Of a stretch of DNA of 5,028 nt, positions 1 through 5,028 are shown piece by piece. Position numbers and translations under genes: made by a program. This stretch comes from Longimicrobium sp. (lineage in GTDB: Bacteria > Gemmatimonadota > Gemmatimonadetes > Longimicrobiales > Longimicrobiaceae): NCBI GenBank assembly GCA_030446945.1, contig JAUJMI010000303.1, forward strand, positions 1-5,028, read 5' to 3'. Below the pieces are notes generated by a model that saw nothing but the letters and a program-made list of their open reading frames with translations, made no database searches and had not been told where the DNA came from. The stretch's first letter is position 1. Each line of letters begins with the position of its first letter.

Positions 1-667
1 TCCCCAGCTCCGACTTGAGCTTGTTGATGAGCTCCAGGATCTGCGCCTGGATCGTCACGTCGAGCGCGGTCGTCGGCTCGTCGGCGATCAGCAGCTTGGG
101 GTTGCACGAGAGCGCCATAGCGATCATCACGCGCTGGCGCATCCCGCCCGAGAGCTGGTGCGGGTACTCGTCCACCCGCTGGTGCGGGATCGGGATGCCC
201 ACCAGCTGGAGCATCTCGATGGCCCGGGCGCGCCCCTGCTTCTTGTTGAGCCCCTGGTGCAGCCGCAGCGACTCCACGATCTGGTCGCCCACGGTGAACA
301 CGGGGTTCAGCGAGGTCATCGGCTCCTGGAAGATCATCGCGATGTCGTTGCCGCGGATCTGCCTCATCCGCTGCTCGGTCGCGCGCGCCAGGTCCTCCAT
401 CTCCCCGTTCTGGCCGCGGAAGAGGATGCGCGACTCCGGCTGGATCTTCCCCGGCGGCTCCGGGATCAGCCGCATCACGGAGAGCGAGGTAACGGACTTG
501 CCGCTCCCCGACTCGCCCACGATCCCCAGCGTCTCGCCGGGATTGACGTGGAACGACACGCCGTCCACCGCGCGCGCCACCCCCGCGTCGGTCTTGAAAT
601 AGGTCCGCAGGTTCTCCACCTGCAGGATCGGCCCCGCCCCGCCCCCGTTCGTCAAATCAGCCCCCAT
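1..667 (-). CDS. dppD: Peptide ABC transporter ATP-binding subunit (DppD/OppD family), 3' end cut off by the window
   Basis: This is the cytoplasmic ATPase that would power the importer encoded upstream. It pairs with the permeases and normally with a second ATPase (DppF/OppF). I translated 222 residues without a stop. Visible landmarks are Walker A GESGSGKS (51-58), the Q-loop IFQEP (112-116) followed by MTSLNP typical of the Dpp/Opp branch, the ABC signature LSGGMRQR (172-179), Walker B LLIADEP (192-198) and the D-loop ALDV (201-204). The H-loop and the C-terminal oligopeptide/dipeptide extension would lie beyond position 1; family members are usually about 320-340 residues. The start is ambiguous. 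ATG at 667-665 overlaps the Uma2 gene by 16 bases, with an AAGG only 1-2 bases upstream. An in-frame TTG at 655-653 makes a 4-base TTGA overlap with the Uma2 stop. The domain begins near ILQVENL (14-20), so both starts keep it whole. Assignment to the family is firm; the transported substrate is not determined. Confidence 0.95.
   Translation of the reverse strand, partial: MGADLTNGGGAGPILQVENLRTYFKTDAGVARAVDGVSFHVNPGETLGIVGESGSGKSVTSLSVMRLIPEPPGKIQPESRILFRGQNGEMEDLARATEQRMRQIRGNDIAMIFQEPMTSLNPVFTVGDQIVESLRLHQGLNKKQGRARAIEMLQLVGIPIPHQRVDEYPHQLSGGMRQRVMIAMALSCNPKLLIADEPTTALDVTIQAQILELINKLKSELG
632..665 (-). other. G-tract cluster over the dppD start (possible G-quadruplex)
   Basis: Read on the minus (mRNA) strand there are four runs of four or five G: 665-661, 646-642, 640-637 and 635-632. 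The last three are separated by single C residues, and the first is separated by 14 bases. The cluster spans both candidate start codons of the ATPase gene and encodes a Gly-rich leader (residues 8-12). The runs are seen directly. Folding into a quadruplex, or any effect on translation, is inference, and GC-rich genomes produce such runs by chance. Confidence 0.35.
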
Positions 668-1251
668 TCCTTTTCGAGGACCCACCATTCGTCTGGGAGC
701 GGTTCGCTCCGCAGCCATGCCGGATCGATCCACATCCCTTCCATGACTTCGCTACGCACCCGTCCGTCGGCATCGGGGAGGACGATGTCGTAGCCGCCCG
801 CCGAAAGCCGGTAGACCTCCAGCTTGTTGCGCAGCGGGTCGACAATCCAGTACTCGCCCACTCCTCCCGTCTCGTACTCGTAGAACTTCTCGCCCCGGTC
901 TCGTCCTCGGCTGTCCGTGCTGATGACCTCGACCACCAGGTCCGCCGGCCCGTCCAGGTACGTCTTTTTGAGGCGCCCCAAGTTCTCGCTGCGCACGAAC
1001 AGCACGTCCGGCTCGCGTGCCCCCGCCTCCGGGCCGGCCCGCATGTAGAACGGCGCGTGTATCACCCGCCCCAGCCCCCGCCGCTTCGCGAAGAGGTTGA
1101 GCAGGGTCGTGAGGAAGACGGTGATCTCCGCGTGCCGATCCGTTGCGGGACTCATCTCCACGATCTCGCCGTTGACCCACTCCACGCGGGCGTCCTCGTC
1201 CACCGTGGCGATGAACTCCTCAAAGGAGATGGTTTCGAGGCGCGTCGCCAT
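652..1251 (-). CDS. Uma2-family (DUF820) PD-(D/E)XK nuclease-fold protein
   Basis: This 199-residue protein matches the Uma2 family layout and usual length. An N-terminal helix (SFEEFIA, 9-15) leads into [12 protein letters not shown] (22-33). A conserved H40 follows, then REPDVLFV (79-86), DLVVEVIS (104-111), and the block around K122 to [10 protein letters not shown] (130-139). A C-terminal beta-rich part ends in a Trp-rich tail. Family structures have a restriction-endonuclease-like fold. By position, D82, E108 and perhaps E29 and K122 are candidate active-site residues, but this is not verified. There is no signal peptide or membrane segment, so it should be cytoplasmic. The ATG at 1251-1249 sits one base after the dppC stop and has a good Shine-Dalgarno sequence. 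The gene ends inside the start region of dppD. The true function is unknown: nuclease activity is a fold-based expectation, and nothing links the family to peptide transport. Its placement inside this operon is the odd feature. Confidence 0.9.
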   Translation of the reverse strand: MATRLETISFEEFIATVDEDARVEWVNGEIVEMSPATDRHAEITVFLTTLLNLFAKRRGLGRVIHAPFYMRAGPEAGAREPDVLFVRSENLGRLKKTYLDGPADLVVEVISTDSRGRDRGEKFYEYETGGVGEYWIVDPLRNKLEVYRLSAGGYDIVLPDADGRVRSEVMEGMWIDPAWLRSEPLPDEWWVLEKEWGLI

Positions 1252-1252
1252 G

Positions 1253-2413
1253 TCACGTCCTCAGCCGCGGGTCCAGCGCGTCGCGCAGGCCGTCGCCCAG
1301 GAGGTTGAAGGCGATCACGGTCAGCACGATGGCGATGCCGGGGAAGGTCGCGATCCACCACGCCTCGATCAGCGCGTCGCGGCCGTCGGCCACCATGTTC
1401 CCCCAGCTGGGAGTGGGCGGCTGCACGCCCAGGCCCAGGAAGGAGAGCGACGCCTCCGTCAGGATCGTCTGGCCGATGCCGAGCGTGGCCGACACGATGA
1501 CGGGGGCCATGGTGTTGGGGATGACGTGGCGCGAGATGATGCGCCAGTCGCCCATCCCCAGCGCGCGCGCGGCCTGCACGAACTCGCGCTCGCGCAGGCT
1601 GAGCACCTCGCCGCGCACCAGCCGCGCGGTCCCCATCCACCCGGTAAGCCCCAGCACCACCACCACCAGCCAGATGGAGGGGGAGAAGAGCGCGATCACC
1701 ACGATCAGGAGCACCAGGCGCGGGAACGACAGCATCATGTCTGTCATGCGCATCAGGATGGTGTCCACGAAGCCGCCGAAGTAGCCGGCCAGCGCCCCCA
1801 CCAGCGTCCCCAGCGTCACCGAGATCCCCACCGCGATGAAGCCGATGGTGAGCGAGATGCGGGACCCGTACAGGACGCGCGAGAAGATGTCGCGCCCGAA
1901 CTTGTCGGTCCCCATCAGGTGCTCCCACGACGGGGCCAGGTTGCGCGTGAGCACGATGTCGCCCTGCGCGGCCGGGTCGTACGGCGCCACCAGCGGGGTC
2001 ACCAGGGTGACGACGTACAGGATGATCATCACCGCGAGCCCCGCCATCGCCAGGCGGTTCTTTTTGAAGTGCCGCGAGGCGATGGACCACTGGCTGTCGC
2101 CGCGGGGCTTCGCCACCCCCGACTGCCGGCGCCGGACGCCGCGCACCGTGTAGTACGCCAGCGCCAGCGCCATCGCCGCCAGCGTGGCCGCCGCCAGGTA
2201 CAGGTCCGCCGTGATGCGCCCGCCGCGCCCCATTCCCCACAGCCGCTCGCGCGACAGGAAGAAGAGCGAGAGGACGAAGCCCCAGGCCAGCACGGACAGC
2301 ACGATGCCGGTCCACGCGGCGCCGCCGGGGCGCACGCCGGCGCCGCTCATGCCCGCGGCCGTTCCCGGAAGCGGCTCCGGGGGGGAAGACTCTACGTTGG
2401 GAGAAGCTCGCAT
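1253..2413 (-). CDS. dppC: Peptide ABC transporter permease (DppC/OppC family) with extra N-terminal membrane segments
   Basis: This is one of the two channel-forming subunits in the cytoplasmic membrane, partner of the permease encoded just upstream. The 386-residue product is some 80-90 residues longer than typical DppC (about 300). The canonical part begins near residue 109 (WSIASRHFKKNRLAMAG). It includes the first core helix (about 121-141), the LVAPYDP motif (141-147), HLMGTDKFGRDIFSRVLYG (165-183), further helices, and the ATPase-contacting EAA loop (about 276-308, REFVQAARALGMGDWRII). It then has EASLSFLGLGVQPP (320-333) and the tail DPRLRT. The preceding extension holds a Pro/Gly-rich stretch (1-33) and two hydrophobic segments (34-53 and 71-90), each followed by Arg-rich sequence. 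The ATG at 2413-2411 is seven bases after the dppB stop with AAGG upstream. An internal Met22 would still retain both extra segments. Family assignment is firm; the substrate class is inferred. Confidence 0.95.
   Translation of the reverse strand: MRASPNVESSPPEPLPGTAAGMSGAGVRPGGAAWTGIVLSVLAWGFVLSLFFLSRERLWGMGRGGRITADLYLAAATLAAMALALAYYTVRGVRRRQSGVAKPRGDSQWSIASRHFKKNRLAMAGLAVMIILYVVTLVTPLVAPYDPAAQGDIVLTRNLAPSWEHLMGTDKFGRDIFSRVLYGSRISLTIGFIAVGISVTLGTLVGALAGYFGGFVDTILMRMTDMMLSFPRLVLLIVVIALFSPSIWLVVVVLGLTGWMGTARLVRGEVLSLREREFVQAARALGMGDWRIISRHVIPNTMAPVIVSATLGIGQTILTEASLSFLGLGVQPPTPSWGNMVADGRDALIEAWWIATFPGIAIVLTVIAFNLLGDGLRDALDPRLRT
1258..1262 (-). promoter_or_regulatory. Ribosome binding site for the Uma2 gene
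   Basis: On the minus strand GAGGA lies six to seven bases before the ATG at 1251-1249, within the last codons of permease C. It is the clearest Shine-Dalgarno match in the window. It supports both the chosen Uma2 start and translation of Uma2 as a proper operon member rather than a chance reading frame. Confidence 0.65.
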
Positions 2414-2418
2414 CGCCG

Positions 2419-2422
2419 CCTT
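2419..2422 (-). promoter_or_regulatory. Ribosome binding site for dppC overlapping the dppB stop
   Basis: AAGG on the minus strand shares its two A residues with the TAA stop of dppB (2423-2421) and lies five bases from the dppC ATG. This fixes the start that includes the unusual N-terminal extension and points to coupled translation of the two permeases. Confidence 0.55.
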
Positions 2423-3404
2423 ATTCCGTACGGATGCGGGGGTCGACCACCGCGTATAGGACGTCCGAGAGCAGGTTGCCCGCCACCACGATGGCGGCGA
2501 TCACGAACGACGTGGCCATCACCATCGGGTAGTCGCGCTGGAGGATGGCGTCCACGATCGCCCGCCCCATCCCCGGCCACCCGAAGATCGTCTCCACCAG
2601 AACCGCGCCACTGAGCAGGAAGGGCAGATACAGCCCCAGCAGCGTGATGATGGGGATCAACGCGTTCCGCAGCGCGTGCTTGAACACCACCGTGCGCTCG
2701 CTCAGCCCCTTTGCCCGCGCGGTGCGGATGAAATCCTGGTGGATCACCTCCAGCATGGAGCCGCGCATGTACCGCGCGACCCCCGCCGCCGACCCGATCC
2801 CCAGCGCCGTGGCGGGGAGGATCAGGTGCATGATGCGGTCGCTCACCTTGCCGCCGAAGCTCAGGTAGTCGTACTCCACCCCCGTCATCCCCGAGGCGGG
2901 GAACTGGATGGGCCACCCGGCCGTGTTCGCCTTGAGCGAGAAGATCAGGATCAGCATCAGGGCGAACCAGAACGACGGCATCGAATAGAAGAAGAGCGCC
3001 AGGAAGGTGAGCACGTTGTCGGCGATGGAGTACTGCCGCACGGCCTGCACGATCCCGATCAGCATCCCCACCGCGAAGATCACCACCAGCGAGATCATGG
3101 TGAGCTGCACCGTGTTCCACAGCACCTCCGGCAGGATCTCGCCGATGGGCCGCATCTGCCCGAACGAGTAGCCGAAGTCGCCGCGGAGGAACGACCAGAG
3201 CCACTTGAAGTACTGGATGTGGAGCGGCTGGTCGAGCCCCAGGTTGCGCCGCATCTGCTCGATGACCTCGGGCGCCACGTTGGGCGAGAAGAAGCGCGCC
3301 GTGGGGTCCCCGGGTGCCAGGTGCACCACGAAGAAGATCAGCGTCAGGATCCCCAGCAGCAGGGGGATGGCGCCCAGGATGCGGCGCAGCAGGTATCCGA
3401 TCAT
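2421..3404 (-). CDS. dppB: Peptide ABC transporter permease (DppB/OppB family)
   Basis: This is the first channel subunit of the importer, an integral cytoplasmic-membrane protein. At 327 residues it has the normal family length. The N-terminus MIGYLLRRILGAIPLLLG is the standard DppB opening and supports the ATG at 3404-3402. The first helix (about 9-29) runs into HLAPGDP (28-34), and a long extracytoplasmic region follows (about 35-98, including LGLDQPLHIQYFKWL). Further helices lie near 99-121, 131-156 and 196-211. The EAA loop is at about 223-254 (QDFIRTARAKGLSERTVVF, then KHALRNALIPI), followed by GAVLVETIFGWPGMGR (266-281), a last helix (about 296-317) and the family tail DPRIRTE. It is separated from the binding-protein gene by 37 bases. 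These lack a convincing Shine-Dalgarno sequence; only GGG lies about six bases before the ATG. It could equally be labelled OppB or AppB. Confidence 0.96.
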   Translation of the reverse strand: MIGYLLRRILGAIPLLLGILTLIFFVVHLAPGDPTARFFSPNVAPEVIEQMRRNLGLDQPLHIQYFKWLWSFLRGDFGYSFGQMRPIGEILPEVLWNTVQLTMISLVVIFAVGMLIGIVQAVRQYSIADNVLTFLALFFYSMPSFWFALMLILIFSLKANTAGWPIQFPASGMTGVEYDYLSFGGKVSDRIMHLILPATALGIGSAAGVARYMRGSMLEVIHQDFIRTARAKGLSERTVVFKHALRNALIPIITLLGLYLPFLLSGAVLVETIFGWPGMGRAIVDAILQRDYPMVMATSFVIAAIVVAGNLLSDVLYAVVDPRIRTE

Positions 3405-3421
3405 TCAGTGCCCGGGGTGGA

Positions 3422-3449
3422 TAGTGCCAAGTGCCTGGTGCCTAGTTGG
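3422..3449 (-). repeat. Short heptamer tandem repeat in the binding protein-dppB spacer
   Basis: On the minus strand three 7-base units follow one another: GGCACCA (3442-3436), GGCACTT (3435-3429) and GGCACTA (3428-3422). A degenerate unit, CCAACTA, sits on the upstream side (3449-3443). A further copy, GGCACTG (3412-3406), is out of phase, just before dppB. The array begins at the TAG stop of the binding-protein gene and fills most of the 37-base spacer (3405-3441). No inverted repeat or terminator-like stem was found in it. Whether the unit is a genome-wide repeat family cannot be judged from one copy. Confidence 0.55.
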
Positions 3450-5028
3450 GAGCGCTGTCCTTCGCCGGCGCGGCGCTGATGCTGGGGGCGCCCCGGCCCT
3501 GGCGCGCCCGCGGAATCCACCACTCCCAGGCGTTCTGGTACGCGCCAAAGGTGTCGATGTGGATGCCGCGCAGGCGGTCGCTCACGCCGTCCACCTGGTC
3601 GTAGAAGTAGAGCCACGTGTACGGCTGTTCCTGCACGATTCGCTCCGCGGCGGCGCGCCACAGCGGGTTGGCCTTCTCGGGCGTGGGCTGCTCCTTCGCC
3701 TGCCGCATCAGTCGCTGCCCCACGCTGTCCTCGTACGACACGATGTTGAGCTGCGCATCCTTTGCGAAGAGCGGCGAGATGTCCGGGTTCAGGTTCACCC
3801 CCCACCCGCCCAGCACCGCCTCGTACTCCTTCTCGACCTGCCGGTCCATGAAGGTGTTGAACTCCAGCTGCTGGAGCCGTGCGTCCACACCGATCGCCTT
3901 CCACTGCTGCTGCAGGATGAGACTCACGTCCGCCCGGCGCTGGTTTCCCGCGTTGGTCACCAGGGTGAAGCGGAGGGGCTTTCCATCCTTGTCCAGCACC
4001 CCGTCGCCGTCCGTGTCCCGCCAGCCGCGCGAGGCCAGGATCCGCCGCGCCCCCGCCGAGTCGAAGGGCAGCGGGCGCATCCGCTGCGGGTCGTACACGT
4101 CGCGGAAGATGGGCGGGTACGGCCCGCCCGCCGGCTCGGTGAACTCCGCGAGCTGAAGCGAGCGGATGATGCGCGGCACGTCGATGGCCATCCCCAGCGC
4201 GCGCCTCACCTGCGGGTCGCGAAAGGCCTCCACCTTTTCCGGGTTGTAGGCCACGAACTCCCAGAACCGCCTCGCCTCGCGCTCGAAACGCAGGTTCGGT
4301 GCCCTTTGCCGCAGCCCCGGGATGCGGTCGGTCGCCATACCGCGCACCATGTCCACGTTCCCCGTCTGCAGCTCCACCAGCCGCGTCGTCATCTCCGGCA
4401 CGACGCGGACGACGATGGACTGCAGGAGGGGCGCGGGCCGGAAGTGCGGGTTGGGGACGAAGGTGATGCGCTCCCCCGGCTTCCACGCGCCGATCTGGAA
4501 CGGACCGCTCACCACCAGCTTCGTAGGATCGTTGAGCGCGGGATGGGTGCGGATCCCGCCCGGACCCGCCGCCTCGAACTGGTGCCGCGGCGCGATCGTC
4601 AGACCCGAGGCGAAGTGCATCTCCGGCGAGCGGCGGGCGAAGTAGAAGACGACCGTCGAGTCGTTCTCCGCCCGGACCGAGTCCACGGCCGCCGCGTCTT
4701 CCTGGCGCGGCGACGCGACCTTTGGGTCCTTTACCATCCGGTACGTCCACACCACGTCGTGCGCGGTGATCGGCTTTCCGTCCGACCAGCGCAGCGCAGA
4801 GCGCATCCGGTAGCGGAGCGAGGTGGAATCGGGCGTGGCGTACTCCCAGTGCCACGCCATCGCCATCGGCGACTCCTCAGAGAGCAGGTACTCGAGCCGC
4901 CCGTTGCGCCAGGCGAAGCGGGTGAGCCCCATGTACATCACGTCCACGATGTCCGAGTCGAGCGACGACTGCCATACCAGCGGCATGGGCCGCTCCAGGT
5001 CGTTGGGCTCGGCCAGCACCGCCGTCCC
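3442..5028 (-). CDS. Family 5 extracytoplasmic peptide-binding protein (DppA/OppA-like), 5' end cut off by the window
   Basis: This is the solute receptor that would deliver peptides to the permeases. It is a lipoprotein or secreted protein in most relatives. 528 residues are visible, with the frame open to the window edge. The codons before the GTG at 5019 (Gly-Thr-Ala) continue the first domain strand (TAVLAEPNDLE), so the real start and signal peptide lie beyond 5028. Numbering from that GTG, the SBP_bac_5 features are LRYRMRSALRWSDGKPITAH (68-87) with DVVWTY after it, VSGPFQIGAWKPGERITFVP (170-189), VRRALGMAIDVPRII (271-285), and the GWRDTDGDGVLDKDGKP stretch (332-348), which resembles an Asp-rich calcium-binding loop. 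The C-terminal lobe ends near WEWWIPR (498-504), followed by an Ala/Ser/Pro tail. Substrate specificity cannot be read from the sequence. Peptides are inferred from the neighbours, though family 5 also includes nickel, heme and sugar binders. Confidence 0.94.
   Translation of the reverse strand, partial: GTAVLAEPNDLERPMPLVWQSSLDSDIVDVMYMGLTRFAWRNGRLEYLLSEESPMAMAWHWEYATPDSTSLRYRMRSALRWSDGKPITAHDVVWTYRMVKDPKVASPRQEDAAAVDSVRAENDSTVVFYFARRSPEMHFASGLTIAPRHQFEAAGPGGIRTHPALNDPTKLVVSGPFQIGAWKPGERITFVPNPHFRPAPLLQSIVVRVVPEMTTRLVELQTGNVDMVRGMATDRIPGLRQRAPNLRFEREARRFWEFVAYNPEKVEAFRDPQVRRALGMAIDVPRIIRSLQLAEFTEPAGGPYPPIFRDVYDPQRMRPLPFDSAGARRILASRGWRDTDGDGVLDKDGKPLRFTLVTNAGNQRRADVSLILQQQWKAIGVDARLQQLEFNTFMDRQVEKEYEAVLGGWGVNLNPDISPLFAKDAQLNIVSYEDSVGQRLMRQAKEQPTPEKANPLWRAAAERIVQEQPYTWLYFYDQVDGVSDRLRGIHIDTFGAYQNAWEWWIPRARQGRGAPSISAAPAKDSAPN

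Noticed and set aside
15..793. Long plus-strand open frames (15-602 and 158-793)
   Set aside because: They lie antisense to the ATPase and Uma2 genes, which have clear family motifs. Their translations are Arg/His/Pro/Ser-rich with no recognisable domain, as expected for shadows in GC-rich DNA.
652..1251. Base composition of the Uma2 gene as a sign of horizontal transfer
   Set aside because: Hand counts of 60-base blocks gave 36-46 G+C in Uma2 and 40-49 in the permeases. The ranges overlap, so this does not support a foreign origin.
645..1260. Possible target-site duplication flanking the Uma2 gene
   Set aside because: Both ends share only TGAC on the minus strand. This is too short to mean anything, and no inverted repeats or transposase remnants are present.
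1152..2315. A 387-codon minus-strand frame and the 3401-4855 minus-strand frame
   Set aside because: They are alternative frames of the permease C and binding-protein genes. They are Ala/Gly/Arg-rich with no family motifs, while the true frames match Dpp/Opp proteins end to end.
1097..2614. A 505-codon plus-strand open frame
   Set aside because: It is antisense to permease C and its neighbours. The product is a low-complexity His/Gln/Arg/Asp-rich string, typical of the complement of membrane-protein codons at high GC.
3485..3494. Perfect 10-base palindrome GGGGCGCCCC
   Set aside because: It lies inside the binding-protein coding sequence, has no loop or T-tract, and is likely chance at this GC content. 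It is not a credible terminator or operator.

Overview
The window is GC-rich and almost fully coding. All five supportable genes lie on the minus strand and are read from high to low coordinates. They form one tightly packed operon for an ATP-driven peptide (Dpp/Opp/App-type) importer. In transcription order they are: a family 5 extracytoplasmic solute-binding protein (3442-5028, its 5' end off the window), permease B (2421-3404), permease C (1253-2413), a Uma2-family (DUF820) nuclease-fold protein (652-1251), and the first ATP-binding subunit (1-667, its 3' end off the window). The second ATPase usual in such loci (DppF/OppF) would be expected just left of the window, but this cannot be seen.

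The junctions are 37 bases (binding protein to permease B), 7 bases (B to C), 1 base (C to Uma2) and an overlap of 4 or 16 bases (Uma2 to ATPase, depending on the start chosen). No internal promoter or terminator is evident, so the genes are probably co-transcribed from a promoter beyond position 5028. The binding protein would capture peptides outside the cytoplasmic membrane. The two permeases form the channel, and DppD, probably with a second ATPase, drives uptake. The Uma2 protein has no known role in peptide uptake and is the one out-of-place member.

The organism cannot be fixed from the sequence. High GC, an N-terminally extended permease C, a binding protein with a DTDGDG-type loop, and a Uma2 gene suggest a GC-rich environmental bacterium. 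Gemmatimonadota/Longimicrobium-like is my best guess, with low confidence.

Most of the window is ordinary transporter biology. The points worth a second look are: the Uma2 gene seated between dppC and dppD with operon-grade junctions; the extra predicted membrane hairpin at the start of permease C; a 7-base tandem repeat starting at the binding-protein stop codon and replacing a normal ribosome binding site before dppB; and a run of G-tracts over the dppD start. No RNA gene, CRISPR array, insertion sequence or attachment site was recognised. There is no gene-free stretch longer than 37 bases.
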